Position numbers and translations under genes: made by a program. Positions 8,849-18,020 of a stretch of 64,000 bases of DNA are shown one piece after another. The stretch is taken from NCBI RefSeq assembly GCF_000421265.1, contig NZ_ATWN01000001.1, forward strand, positions 806,001 through 870,000. The letters run 5' to 3'. How positions within the stretch are numbered: position 1 is the stretch's first letter; the number at the start of each line of letters is the position of its first letter. The notes beneath the pieces were generated by a model. The model saw nothing but the letters and a program-made list of their open reading frames with translations. It did no database searches and was not told the DNA's origin. Source of the stretch: Thalassospira lucentensis MCCC 1A00383 = DSM 14000 (GTDB lineage Bacteria; Pseudomonadota; Alphaproteobacteria; Rhodospirillales; Thalassospiraceae).

Positions 8849-9726
8849 GCAATGGCACTTCTGTAAAAGGAGGCGGCACATTTCGCTTTGGGTTGCTATT
8901 ATTGGCATTCCCGTTGATGTTATGGCTGTTCCTGCTGGTGGTTCTGCCGCACATCGACTTGTTTCTGGTGTCGATGCGCGAACGCATTTCGTATGGAAAA
9001 TACGAGTTCAGCCTGATCAATTATATTGAGTTCTTCTCAGAGCCGCTGTATTGGAATACCTACGTTCGCACCGCCGTCATGTCGATCTTTGCGACCTTTT
9101 TGACGTTGGTAATCGGCTTTCCAGTATCCTACTACATTGCAAAATTCATGCGCGGAAAGGGCAAGAACGTCTTGTTCCTGATGTGTTTGATCCCGTTCTG
9201 GGTGTCAGAACTTGTCCGGACATTCGGTTGGATGATCCTGCTGCGTGAAAGCGGTGTGGTCAGCAACTTCTTGCAGTGGTCCGGAATTGCCGATGGGCCG
9301 GTTGAAATGCTGTATAATGATGCGACGATTATGGTCGGTCTGGTTTACACATCCATGCTGTTTATGATCGTGCCGCTGGTATCGGTCCTCGACAGTCTCG
9401 ATGATAGCCTGATCGAGGCGGGGTACGATCTTGGCGGCAATGGCTTTACGGTCACCCGCGACATCGTCATCCCGCATGCAATGCCTGGTATTGCATCGGG
9501 GTGTATCGTTGTCTTTATGTTGACGTTGGGCAATTACCTGACACCGAACCTTTTGGGCGGGAAAGACAGCCTTTGGTTTACCGAGCAGATTTACACCCAG
9601 TTCATCACGCGCTTTAACTGGGAATCGGGTTCTGCCTTTGGCTTCTTGTTGTTGGTGCTTTCATCGTTGATTGTCTGGGTCGGGTTGAAGCTCAGCAAAC
9701 AGACACTTTCAGAAACCGTGGGCTAG
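8845..9726 (+). CDS. Polyamine-type ABC transporter permease (PotB family)
   Basis: 293 residues. The ATG at 8845 overlaps the ATPase stop (ATGA), implying translational coupling. About six membrane segments; the EAA loop reads LIEAGYDLGGNGFTVTRDIVIPHAMPG. It forms half of the inner-membrane pore together with the next gene. Confidence 0.86.
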   Translation: MSNGTSVKGGGTFRFGLLLLAFPLMLWLFLLVVLPHIDLFLVSMRERISYGKYEFSLINYIEFFSEPLYWNTYVRTAVMSIFATFLTLVIGFPVSYYIAKFMRGKGKNVLFLMCLIPFWVSELVRTFGWMILLRESGVVSNFLQWSGIADGPVEMLYNDATIMVGLVYTSMLFMIVPLVSVLDSLDDSLIEAGYDLGGNGFTVTRDIVIPHAMPGIASGCIVVFMLTLGNYLTPNLLGGKDSLWFTEQIYTQFITRFNWESGSAFGFLLLVLSSLIVWVGLKLSKQTLSETVG

Positions 9727-9735
9727 GGGCGCATA

Positions 9736-10593
9736 ATGATTCCAAGTATTCCGCAGCCCAAATTCTATAAGGGTCTTTATTCGGGCTATATCACCCTATT
9801 TTTCATCTATCTCAGTGCCCCGCTGATTGTTGTTGGCGTCTTTGCGTTCAACGACAGCCTGTTCCCATCGATGCCATGGGAAGGAGCCACACTGGCGTGG
9901 TTCTTTGGAACCGAAGGGCCGTATATCGGGATTTTCAACGACAGTAAGTTGCTTGAAAGCATTGGTGTCTCTGCTTTTGTGGCCTTTTGGGTGACGGTTC
10001 TGTCGGTCACGGTTGGTACATGTAATGCGTTTCTGTTTGAACGCAGCCAGTTTCCGGGCAAGAACCTGCTGTATATCGTGTCGCTGTCACCGCTGGTCAT
10101 TCCCGGGGTTATTCTCGGCATCTCGATACTCGTCTTTTCCAATGCAATTGCCAATGGCGTAGAGGAGGCTATTGGATGGGATATTGAATTCCTTCGTCCG
10201 GGGCTGTTCCTTGTGATTATTGGCCAGTTTGCCTTTATCACAACGATCACGACCTTGGTGATCTCAGCCCGCTTACGTAAATTTGACATCAGCCTCGAAG
10301 AGGCGGCCTTAAATCTTGGCGCGTCCCGGCGTGCAGCCCTTTGGACAGTGACTATTCCGTTCCTGAAGCCCGCCTTGGTGGGGGCAGGTATCGTTGCGTT
10401 CTTAATGTCGTTTGAGAATTTCAACACGACCTTGATGCTGGTGGGGTCGGATGCCCCTCTGACAATCGCGATGTTTGACCGGTTAAAGCAAGGGTCGACG
10501 CCGGTGTTGAATGCATTGTCGCTATTGCTGATGGTGGTGTCTGGCGGGCTTGCGTTGCTGTCGGTGTTTGTGCAGCGCGACAAGACGTCATGA
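9736..10593 (+). CDS. Polyamine-type ABC transporter permease (PotC family)
   Basis: 285 residues with about six membrane segments and an EAA loop reading LEEAALNLGASRRAALWTVTIPFLKPA, typical of PotC. It starts 9 bp after the PotB-like stop. The C-terminus (LLSVFVQRDK) is cytoplasmic. Last gene of the operon; a strong terminator follows 38 bp later. Confidence 0.86.
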   Translation: MIPSIPQPKFYKGLYSGYITLFFIYLSAPLIVVGVFAFNDSLFPSMPWEGATLAWFFGTEGPYIGIFNDSKLLESIGVSAFVAFWVTVLSVTVGTCNAFLFERSQFPGKNLLYIVSLSPLVIPGVILGISILVFSNAIANGVEEAIGWDIEFLRPGLFLVIIGQFAFITTITTLVISARLRKFDISLEEAALNLGASRRAALWTVTIPFLKPALVGAGIVAFLMSFENFNTTLMLVGSDAPLTIAMFDRLKQGSTPVLNALSLLLMVVSGGLALLSVFVQRDKTS

Positions 10594-10631
10594 TCGTTTA
10601 ATGCACTTAATGTTCACAAATGAAATTATTG

Positions 10632-10660
10632 GAAGGGCGGCAGATTTGCCGCCCTTCTTT
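10632..10660 (+). terminator. Rho-independent terminator of the polyamine-type operon
   Basis: GAAGGGCGGCA and TGCCGCCCTTC form a perfect stem with a 4-nt loop (10632-10657), then TTT. Confidence 0.85.
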
Positions 10661-11030
10661 ACGTTCAAGTTGTTATTTGCCGTCACTACGCGTGTTTCTG
10701 TAATATGGCAGAGTCATATTTTTTTAACATAAGTGTCAAATATCAAACGATAAAATAACTTCACCCATATTGGTTTCAAGGCAAAGTATTCGTGATCAAG
10801 GACACCTAAATGGCTCTGATGTCTGTTCACTTGAACATTTTAGTTTATGGATATCGTGCAAAATACCCCTGTTAAATAGTCATTATTGCGTATTTATAAG
10901 TTCAAAAAGTAAATTTCCGAAAACTGTCACTTGAGGAAATGCGGTTCTCGACAGAAAAAAGACGTGTTGCGCTCAACCGAACAACAGGCGGTTTGACGCA
11001 GACGTATTTTTACTTGGGAGCTAACAAATC
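10661..11030 (+). promoter_or_regulatory. Gene-free A/T-rich region upstream of ugpB
   Basis: About 370 bp with no credible reading frame. It must hold the ugp promoter, but I see no clean -35/-10 pair. One CTGTCAC heptamer at 10924-10930 resembles half of a Pho box; no second half at the proper distance is visible. The ribosome site TTGGGAG precedes the ugpB ATG. Confidence 0.3.
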
Positions 11031-12329
11031 ATGTTTCGCAAAACTCTAATGGCAGCTGCCGCAGTGTTTGCCCTTGGCAACACCGCACAGGCCGCAACCG
11101 AGATCACCTGGTGGCACGCAATGGATGGGGCACTTGGTGGCGTGGTTGACCAGATCACCGCTGACTTCAACGCAAGCCAGGATGAATACCATCTAGTGGC
11201 TGTCAACAAGGGCGGTTACGAAGACACCATGACGGCTGGCATCGCAGCGTTCCGCGCGAAAAATCAGCCAAACATCATCCAGATATTTGATGCCGGTGCC
11301 GCTACCATCATCAATGCAAAGGGCGCGGTTAAGCCAGTTCAGGATCTGCTTGAAGCCAACAATGTCAAATTTGACATTAACGACTACATCCCGGGTGTGC
11401 GTTACTTCTTTGCCGATTCAGACGGCAAAATGATCGGCATGCCGTTCAACAGCTCGACCCCGCTTCTGTATTACAACAAAGATGCGTTGGCCAAAGCGGG
11501 CGTAGATGTTCCGAAAACCTGGCAGGAATTCGAAGCGGCTGCACCGAAGCTTAAAGAAGCTGGGTACACCGCCCTTGCGCAGTCGCACAGCCCATGGATT
11601 TTCTTTGAGAACTTCATGTCGCGTCATAACCTGCAGATGGCAACTGCCAACAACGGTTACGACAGCACCGATGCCAAAGTCCTTTACAACAATGACGCGC
11701 TCAAAGATCACTGGCAGCACGTCAAAGATTGGAAAGATGCAGGTTACTACGGCTACTACGGTCGTGCATGGGGTGCGAACCAGGATGCGTTCGTTCAGCA
11801 GCAGGTTGCAATGTGGATTGGTTCTTCCGGCTCATTTGGTGGTTTGCGCAAATCCGCACAGTTTGATTTTGGTACTTCGACCCTTCCATACTGGAAAGGT
11901 GTCGGCGACGCGCCGAAATCCACCTTTATCGGTGGTGCAGCACTGTTTGCCTTTGCCGGTCATAGTGCCGAACAGGATGCCGGCGTTGCTGAGTTCTTTA
12001 AATTCCTGACCAAACCGGAAACCCAGTACTACTGGCACAAAGAAACCGGTTACGTTCCGATCACCAACGCTGCTTATGAGTTGGCGAAAAAAGACGGCTA
12101 CTACACGGAAAGCCCGGATGCAGAAGTTGGCATTCAGCAGCTTTCGGAAGAAGGTGGCGACTGGACCAAAGGCTATCGCCTTGGTTTCTATGTTCAGATC
12201 CGTGAAGTTATTTACCGCGAAGTCGACAAGATGATGAACGGTGAAGAAACCATCGATGCAGCCTTTGCAACGATTGAAGAAGAAGCAAACGGTCTTCTGA
12301 AGCGTTTCAACGACACCTATTCGAACTAA
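11031..12329 (+). CDS. ugpB: sn-Glycerol-3-phosphate ABC transporter, periplasmic binding protein
   Basis: 432 residues, close to the usual 435-440 for UgpB. Signal peptide MFRKTLMAAAAVFALGNTAQA, then TEITWWHAMDGALGGVV, a UgpB hallmark. The protein captures glycerol-3-phosphate and glycerophosphodiesters in the periplasm. Gene order ugpB-ugpA-ugpE-ugpC with matching lengths supports the assignment. In other bacteria this operon responds to phosphate limitation; a clear Pho box is not visible here. Confidence 0.88.
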   Translation: MFRKTLMAAAAVFALGNTAQAATEITWWHAMDGALGGVVDQITADFNASQDEYHLVAVNKGGYEDTMTAGIAAFRAKNQPNIIQIFDAGAATIINAKGAVKPVQDLLEANNVKFDINDYIPGVRYFFADSDGKMIGMPFNSSTPLLYYNKDALAKAGVDVPKTWQEFEAAAPKLKEAGYTALAQSHSPWIFFENFMSRHNLQMATANNGYDSTDAKVLYNNDALKDHWQHVKDWKDAGYYGYYGRAWGANQDAFVQQQVAMWIGSSGSFGGLRKSAQFDFGTSTLPYWKGVGDAPKSTFIGGAALFAFAGHSAEQDAGVAEFFKFLTKPETQYYWHKETGYVPITNAAYELAKKDGYYTESPDAEVGIQQLSEEGGDWTKGYRLGFYVQIREVIYREVDKMMNGEETIDAAFATIEEEANGLLKRFNDTYSN

Positions 12330-12348
12330 TCTACTTTTCGCAAATGCG

Positions 12349-12370
12349 GGGCGGCCCTTGTTGGTCGCCC
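12349..12370 (+). terminator. Intercistronic hairpin after ugpB
   Basis: GGGCGGCC and GGTCGCCC pair over 8 bp (one G-T wobble) with a 6-nt loop, 20 bp after the ugpB stop, followed by TGTTTTG. Position before ugpA suggests attenuation within the operon. Confidence 0.7.
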
Positions 12371-12411
12371 TGTTTTGCATTTTCCGGACTTGCTTGAAGG
12401 TGGCGTAGGCG

Positions 12412-13290
12412 ATGAAGCGCGTACAATTTGAACATAGCGCGGTGCCCTATCTTTTTGTTGCACCCCAAATTCTGATTATTTCCATATTCTTCCTGTGGCC
12501 TGCGGCCCAGGCTGTGTATCAGTCATTCCTGCTTGAAGACGCGTTTGGCATGTCTTCGCAGTTTGTCTGGTTCAGAAATTTTGAAGACGTCCTGTCGAGC
12601 AGCTCATGGACGCGGTCGGCCATTTTTACGGTCGTCTTTTCCGTTCTTGTCTCGGTCTTATCAATCGCAATTTCCTTGTTTTTGGCGGTACGCGCCGACG
12701 AAGTTGTGCGCGGTGCCAAATCATACAAAACCCTTTTGATGTGGGGCTATGCGATTGCACCACCGGTGGCCGGCTTGCTGGGTAACATGCTGTTTAATCC
12801 CCTGATGGGGGACCTTTATATGGCGTTCAACAGCTTTGGCTTTGAGTTCAATCATATCGAGAATGCCAATGACGCAGCATTTGTCGTCATTCTGATTGCC
12901 GTCTGGAAACAGGTCAGCGTGAACTTCATCTTTTTCCTGTCCGGGCTTCAGGGCATTCCCAAATCTGTGCAGGAAGCAGCCACACTTGATTGCAAAAGCC
13001 CGGAACGCCGGTTCTGGACAATTACGTTCCCGTTACTGGCGCCAACCACTTTCTTCTTACTGGTGATCAATCTGACGTACGCCTTCTTTGAAACGTTCGG
13101 CATCATTGACGTATCGACCAAAGGATCGCCCGGCGGGTCGACCGCAACGCTTGTCTACAAGGTCTATGTCGACGGGTTCCTTGGTGCGGATTTGGGCGGC
13201 AGTTCGGCCCAGTCGGTCTTGCTGATGATCATGGTCAGTGTTTTGACCGTGTTCCAGTTCCGCTTCATCGAACGCAAAGTTCATTACTAG
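12412..13290 (+). CDS. ugpA: sn-Glycerol-3-phosphate ABC transporter permease UgpA
   Basis: 292 residues, six membrane segments, starting with the short cytoplasmic MKRVQFEHSAVPYLFVAPQ lead typical of UgpA. The EAA loop reads SVQEAATLDCKSPERRFWTITFPLLAP; the usual DGA is replaced by DCK. It pairs with UgpE, whose gene starts 10 bp downstream. Confidence 0.87.
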   Translation: MKRVQFEHSAVPYLFVAPQILIISIFFLWPAAQAVYQSFLLEDAFGMSSQFVWFRNFEDVLSSSSWTRSAIFTVVFSVLVSVLSIAISLFLAVRADEVVRGAKSYKTLLMWGYAIAPPVAGLLGNMLFNPLMGDLYMAFNSFGFEFNHIENANDAAFVVILIAVWKQVSVNFIFFLSGLQGIPKSVQEAATLDCKSPERRFWTITFPLLAPTTFFLLVINLTYAFFETFGIIDVSTKGSPGGSTATLVYKVYVDGFLGADLGGSSAQSVLLMIMVSVLTVFQFRFIERKVHY

Positions 13291-13299
13291 GGGGCCGTC

Positions 13300-14154
13300 A
13301 TGTATCAGTCGAAATGGCGTATATTTACCAACCACGCAATTTTGATCCTCGGCGCGCTCTTTATGATCATGCCTGTCTGGATCGCGTTTGCGTCTTCCAC
13401 CCACACCCGCGAATTTGTTTTTCAAAACGGATTACAGTTTTGGCCGGGGGAGCATTTTTTTGAAAACTATGGTGCGATCCTGTTTGATGCCTCGGCAACA
13501 AAGGGCAGGGTGACCGCCCTTGAGATGCTGTTTAACAGCATGGTGCTTGGCCTTGGCTTTGCCATTGGCAAGGTCATCATCTCGATGATGGCGGCTTATG
13601 CCATTGTTTACTTCCGCTTTAAGCTGGCTGTGCCGCTGTTTTGGGTGGTTTTCTCAACCCTTTTATTGCCGCTCGAAGTGCGTATCGTGCCGTCATATGA
13701 AGTCGTCGCAAGCCTTGGTTTGCTGAACACCTATACGGGATTGATATTGCCGTTGATTGCGTCAGCAACCGGGACATTTTTCTTCCGGCAGTTTTATCGT
13801 TCGGTGCCAGATGAGTTACTTGAAGCGGCCCGTTTGGATGGAGCAGGGCCCATTCGATTTTTCATCGATATTCTTGTGCCGTTATCGGTCACGATGATTG
13901 CGGCGATCTTTATCATCATGTTTGTCGTAGGCTGGAACCAGTACCTCTGGCCGCTTTTGATGACCACCGATGATCAGCTCTATACGATCGTGATCGGGAT
14001 CAAGCAGGTCTATAACTCGCTTTATGAAGGCGGGCAGATACCGCAATTCCCCAAAGCATTCGCACTGACAATCATGGCAACCATTCCGCCGGTTTTGGTG
14101 GTGGTGGTCTTTCAACGCATGTTCGTCAAAGGTCTGGTCGAGACAGAAAAATAA
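13300..14154 (+). CDS. ugpE: sn-Glycerol-3-phosphate ABC transporter permease UgpE
   Basis: 284 residues with six membrane segments and EAA loop LLEAARLDGAGPIRFFIDILVPLS. The C-terminal VVVFQRMFVKGLVETEK is characteristic of UgpE/MalG subunits. It follows ugpA by 10 bp and precedes ugpC by 59 bp. Confidence 0.87.
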   Translation: MYQSKWRIFTNHAILILGALFMIMPVWIAFASSTHTREFVFQNGLQFWPGEHFFENYGAILFDASATKGRVTALEMLFNSMVLGLGFAIGKVIISMMAAYAIVYFRFKLAVPLFWVVFSTLLLPLEVRIVPSYEVVASLGLLNTYTGLILPLIASATGTFFFRQFYRSVPDELLEAARLDGAGPIRFFIDILVPLSVTMIAAIFIIMFVVGWNQYLWPLLMTTDDQLYTIVIGIKQVYNSLYEGGQIPQFPKAFALTIMATIPPVLVVVVFQRMFVKGLVETEK

Positions 14155-14213
14155 GCTCTGTCTCCCTTGATCCGCAGAATTGAAAATAACTTGTCCGCAT
14201 ACAGGATACTACG

Positions 14214-15284
14214 ATGGCAACTGTTACACTTAATCAGGCCGAAAAAACTTACGCGAATGGCTACAAGGCGATCCACGGGATTAATCTTGAGATTCAGCAC
14301 GGTGAATTTACCGTACTTGTCGGGCCGTCAGGATGTGGCAAGTCCACCTTGCTGCGCATGATTGCCGGTCTTGAAAGCATTTCAGACGGCGAGATCAGCA
14401 TTGATGACAAGGTCGTCAACAAGGTTGCGCCAGCGGATCGCGACATTGCGATGGTTTTCCAGAACTATGCGCTCTATCCGCACATGAGTAATTACAACAA
14501 CATGGCCTATGGTCTTCGCAACCACGGCCACAGCAAATCAGAAATCGACAGCAAAGTGCGTGAAGCTGCGCGCATCTTGCAACTTGAAGACCATCTTGAG
14601 CGCAAACCAAGCCAGCTTTCGGGGGGGCAGCGCCAGCGTGTGGCCATGGGACGTGCCATTGTTCGGCAACCAAAGGTTTTCCTGTTTGACGAACCATTGT
14701 CCAACCTTGATGCCAAACTGCGCGTTGATATGCGCCTTGAAATCAAAAATCTTCAGCAACGCCTTGGGATTACATCGGTTTACGTCACCCACGATCAGGT
14801 CGAGGCCATGACACTGGCCGACCGTCTGATCGTCATGAATGGGGGTGTTGCCGAACAGATCGGAAGCCCGATCGATATTTACGAAAAGCCCGAAACCCTG
14901 TTTGTTGCGGGCTTCATCGGGTCACCGGCGATGAATTTCCTGCCCGGCAAAGTATCAGATGATCGCACGCATGTTGTTGTCGGGGATAAGGTCAAACTTG
15001 ACCTTGATCACGATGTCGAGGCCGGACGCAATGTGACGGTTGGCATTCGTCCCGAGCATTTCCGCCTGTGTGGCGATGATGCCGGGCCGGTAAGCGCCTC
15101 TGTGCGGATGGTCGAATCGCTTGGTGCGGAAACGCTTGTGTATCTTGATTTTGGCATCGGGAATGAAAACGTGACATTGCGTGTTCAGGGAACCCATCAG
15201 TTCGCCAAGGGCACGGTGCTTAAGTTGTCCATTACCCCAGACATGATCCATCTGTTTGACACCGAAACTGGCAAGCGTATTTGA
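14214..15284 (+). CDS. ugpC: sn-Glycerol-3-phosphate ABC transporter ATPase UgpC
   Basis: 356 residues, the usual UgpC length. Walker [10 protein letters not shown] at 37-45, signature LSGGQRQR near 137, Walker [14 protein letters not shown]-loop [15 protein letters not shown] and a TOBE domain after about 240. It couples ATP hydrolysis to import through UgpAE. Strong similarity in layout to the ATPase at 5094-6212 suggests an old duplication. Confidence 0.88.
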   Translation: MATVTLNQAEKTYANGYKAIHGINLEIQHGEFTVLVGPSGCGKSTLLRMIAGLESISDGEISIDDKVVNKVAPADRDIAMVFQNYALYPHMSNYNNMAYGLRNHGHSKSEIDSKVREAARILQLEDHLERKPSQLSGGQRQRVAMGRAIVRQPKVFLFDEPLSNLDAKLRVDMRLEIKNLQQRLGITSVYVTHDQVEAMTLADRLIVMNGGVAEQIGSPIDIYEKPETLFVAGFIGSPAMNFLPGKVSDDRTHVVVGDKVKLDLDHDVEAGRNVTVGIRPEHFRLCGDDAGPVSASVRMVESLGAETLVYLDFGIGNENVTLRVQGTHQFAKGTVLKLSITPDMIHLFDTETGKRI

Positions 15285-15309
15285 ACATATCTAATTTGTG
15301 CCTAGCGAA

Positions 15310-15348
15310 CCCCCGGCGATGATCTGTCGTCGGGGGTGCTTTTGTTTT
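15310..15348 (+). terminator. Rho-independent terminator of the ugp operon
   Basis: CCCCCGGCGA pairs with TCGTCGGGGG (one wobble, 7-nt loop, 15310-15336), followed by TGCTTTTGTTTT. Confidence 0.85.
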
Positions 15349-15426
15349 GGGATATGGATCAATTTAACCTTGTCTCAAGCCTGACGAGCGGGTAGTTCGT
15401 AGTCTCTCAGAATTCAGGAGACCATC

Positions 15427-15900
15427 ATGCAGGCAGATCAGAAAAAGGCGCTTTATGAAGAAGCGACAAAAGAACTGGTTAGCATCACCGAAGGCGAAAC
15501 AAACGTCACTGCGTTGATGGCAACAGTGTCTTGCATCTTGTCCGAAAAGTTCGACTATTACTTTTGGACGGGATTTTATGTTGTTGATCCCAATAAACAA
15601 AATGAACTGGTTGTTGGGCCGTATCAAGGCACACTTGGCTGTTTGCGCATCCCGATTGGGCGCGGTGTCTGCGGGACGGCCGCGTCAACGCGCGAAACGC
15701 AATTGGTTGCCGATGTGCATGCCTTTCCGGGACACATCGCGTGCGACAGCCGGTCCAATTCGGAAATCGTCGTGCCGGTTGTTAATGCTGATGGGCAGTT
15801 GATTGCTGTGCTCGACGTCGATAGTGTCGAACTCAATTCATTTGATGAAATAGACCGCGTCGAACTTGAAACTTTAATGCAGCGCATTTTTGCGCAATGA
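15427..15900 (+). CDS. msrC: Free methionine-(R)-sulfoxide reductase (GAF domain)
   Basis: 157 residues forming a single GAF domain. Cys72 (TLGCLRI), Cys82 (RGVCGTAA) and Cys106 (HIACDS) correspond to Cys84, Cys94 and Cys118 of E. coli fRMsr with a constant offset of twelve, so the full catalytic/resolving set is present. The motif GPYQGTLGCLRIPIGRGVCG is diagnostic. The enzyme repairs free methionine-R-sulfoxide with thioredoxin in the cytoplasm. A CAGGAG-type ribosome site precedes the ATG. It is transcribed toward ssb, 60 bp away. Confidence 0.9.
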   Translation: MQADQKKALYEEATKELVSITEGETNVTALMATVSCILSEKFDYYFWTGFYVVDPNKQNELVVGPYQGTLGCLRIPIGRGVCGTAASTRETQLVADVHAFPGHIACDSRSNSEIVVPVVNADGQLIAVLDVDSVELNSFDEIDRVELETLMQRIFAQ

Positions 15901-15960
15901 TAACTCACAAGTCCTGTGCATACAGGGCCACGGACAAACACAAACTTTGGAAGATAACCC

Positions 15961-16497
15961 ATGGCTGGCAGTGTCAATAAAGTCATTCTCGTCGGAAACC
16001 TCGGCCGCGACCCTGAAATCCGGTTCACCCAGGCTGGCAAGAAAATCGCCAATTTCAGTATTGCGACCTCCGAACAGTGGCGGGACCGTCAGTCTGGTGA
16101 GCGCCGCGAGCGTACCGAATGGCACCGTATTGTTGTGTTCAACGAAGGTCTTGCAGATGTCGTGGAGCGCTTTGTTAAAAAAGGCAGCAAGCTTTACATC
16201 GAAGGCGTGCTTCGGACCCGCAAATGGCAGGGGCAGGACGGCAAAGACAATTACACCACTGAAATTGTCCTGGAAGGCTTCAACTCCAACCTGACCATGC
16301 TTGATAGTCGTGGCGGAGAAGGCGGCGGAATGGGTGGTGGATCGTCGTCTGGCGGCGGCTACGGCGGCGGTCAGGACAATGGCGGCAACTTCGGTGGCGG
16401 CGGTTCTGACGCAGGCTGGGGCAACGGTGGTTCGTCCTCTGGTGGTGGTTCCGCTCCGTCAGGCGCCCCGGACCTTGATGACGAAATTCCGTTCTAA
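15961..16497 (+). CDS. ssb: Single-stranded DNA-binding protein
   Basis: 178 residues: an OB-fold (about 1-112, beginning [19 protein letters not shown]), a long Gly/Ser-rich linker, and the acidic tip DDEIPF that recruits replication and repair partners. It coats single-stranded DNA as a tetramer during replication, recombination and repair. A strong terminator follows at once, so it ends its transcript. Confidence 0.95.
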   Translation: MAGSVNKVILVGNLGRDPEIRFTQAGKKIANFSIATSEQWRDRQSGERRERTEWHRIVVFNEGLADVVERFVKKGSKLYIEGVLRTRKWQGQDGKDNYTTEIVLEGFNSNLTMLDSRGGEGGGMGGGSSSGGGYGGGQDNGGNFGGGGSDAGWGNGGSSSGGGSAPSGAPDLDDEIPF

Positions 16498-16523
16498 GTC
16501 AGACTCCAAAGTTATTTTTCAGG

Positions 16524-16560
16524 CACCCCAAAACGCGATCTGTGTTTTGGGGTGTTTTCT
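16524..16560 (+). terminator. Rho-independent terminator after ssb
   Basis: CACCCCAAAAC and GTTTTGGGGTG form a perfect 11-bp stem (16524-16554) followed by TTTTCT. Confidence 0.88.
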
Positions 16561-16619
16561 TTATACCTATCCAATGCCATTTTAATGCGATCCAACGTTG
16601 GAACTAAGCAGATCATATA

Positions 16620-17492
16620 ATGACGACACCTCAAAAGTTTACGCTTGAAGACATCACAGCACGGGCAGAAGACGAACAGATCGCCCCCGTCAATTTCAAG
16701 CAGGTCAAATTAACCAAGAAATACCTTCTGCCGCGGATCAAGGAATTGCATAACGATATGCTTTTGCTGCGCCAGCAGTATGACCAAAGTTTTGATGTGT
16801 CGCTCAACAAGGGGGGCAAATCCTACCCGGAAGGGTTTTGTCAGGAAATCACGCTTGGGGTTAAAAGCCTTCTTGAGCAAAAGGTTGGTTCTGCAACAAG
16901 TCCCGGACTAGTTGCACTCCGTGATTTTGTACGCAACGGTGGCTTGGCAAAACGTGTCTGGGGTAATCTGCGAAATCAGTATTTTCAGAACGCTTTTCAG
17001 TTTGGCAGTCTATATGTCGATGTCTCAAATGACACGGTCGACATCCGCAAGGATAAAGTGGAAATATTGCCGCTTTCCAAAGCCAGAATGTTTCCGATTA
17101 ACAATTATGATGGTTACGCAGATTTGGCTGAAAAGTATTGGAAAGGGCAGGTTTACCCCAATCGCGTATTGCTGGATCTTGCCGTGATGTTTCCGTTGTT
17201 TCTGATTACGCCGGACGGGAATATCGGCCTGCATGCGAACTACCAGACAATTTTGTACCGCAACATGCAGCATGATTTTGCATTATCCGAGAAATTCCTG
17301 TTCAGGAACAAACGCAAGACGCTTGATCTGCCGACGCCATACCATGAAAAACTTGTTGCTGAATGTGGGGCAAGCGTGACCCCGGCAAGCGACGCGGAAT
17401 TACATTCGTATTTCGACAATGCACGAGAAACGTCGTTGCGATTTGACGTCACACGTTGCCAAGGAATGCTTGATCGCGCTATTGCGGTATAA
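16620..17492 (+). CDS. Protein of unknown function, 290 aa
   Basis: I do not recognise this protein. It has no signal peptide or membrane segment, so it is probably cytoplasmic. The first 60 residues are charged and helical (VKLTKKYLLPRIKELHNDMLLLRQQYD could form a short coiled coil). The middle is aromatic-rich (NLRNQYFQNAFQFGSLYVDVSND; NYDGYADLAEKYWKGQ), and the C-terminus has scattered cysteines without a zinc pattern. Codon use matches the core neighbours. It is isolated between the ssb terminator and a NUDIX gene 93 bp downstream. The ribosome site is weak. Confidence 0.7.
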   Translation: MTTPQKFTLEDITARAEDEQIAPVNFKQVKLTKKYLLPRIKELHNDMLLLRQQYDQSFDVSLNKGGKSYPEGFCQEITLGVKSLLEQKVGSATSPGLVALRDFVRNGGLAKRVWGNLRNQYFQNAFQFGSLYVDVSNDTVDIRKDKVEILPLSKARMFPINNYDGYADLAEKYWKGQVYPNRVLLDLAVMFPLFLITPDGNIGLHANYQTILYRNMQHDFALSEKFLFRNKRKTLDLPTPYHEKLVAECGASVTPASDAELHSYFDNARETSLRFDVTRCQGMLDRAIAV

Positions 17493-17585
17493 AACAATCA
17501 TACGATCCTGCGCAGCAGGGGTTGCACTCACAGGTCGAAGGCAAGGTTGCCCATTTTGGTCGCTCCGATATTTGGAACCCCGCGC

Positions 17586-17990
17586 ATGGGGCAAAGTTAC
17601 ACAGTCCAGGATTGTTCCTATGCGGTCATCAAGGATGATCAGGGCAGGGTTGCCGTGGCCAAAACGCCAAAGGGTGTGGTCCTGATTGGCGGCGGGGTTG
17701 AGACGGGTGAAAGCGAACGTGATGCCCTTCACCGTGAAGCCTATGAAGAATCGGGCTATCGGGTTCGGATCCTGTCCCGGATCGGATTTGCATCCCAGTA
17801 TATTAATAATCCGGGCAAGGGCCGTTACCGATTAAAGCGCGCGACGTTCTTTCAATGTGAAATGGTCGAACGTATTGGGCCGCCACTTGAAGATGATCAT
17901 GAACTGATTTGGCTGTCCTATGACGACGCGCACAACCAGCTTATAAGGCTGTTTCACCAATGGGCACTCGAAGTCGTCGGGAAAGGCTGA
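17586..17990 (+). CDS. NUDIX hydrolase
   Basis: 134 residues from the ATG at 17586; an in-frame TTG at 17547 would add 13. The NUDIX box is complete: GGVETGESERDALHREAYEESGY fits G-x5-E-x7-REUXEEXGU. The family hydrolyses nucleoside diphosphates linked to another moiety using divalent metal. No second domain identifies the substrate. It converges on the SEC-C gene; the two stops are 31 bp apart. Confidence 0.82.
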   Translation: MGQSYTVQDCSYAVIKDDQGRVAVAKTPKGVVLIGGGVETGESERDALHREAYEESGYRVRILSRIGFASQYINNPGKGRYRLKRATFFQCEMVERIGPPLEDDHELIWLSYDDAHNQLIRLFHQWALEVVGKG

Positions 17991-18020
17991 CGAACCCTCA
18001 GTTTCTCAGCAAGTTTATAT

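Noticed and set aside
10924-10930. Possible Pho box upstream of ugpB (CTGTCAC)
   Set aside because: Only one heptamer is present; no second copy follows at 11-bp periodicity, so phosphate control cannot be claimed.
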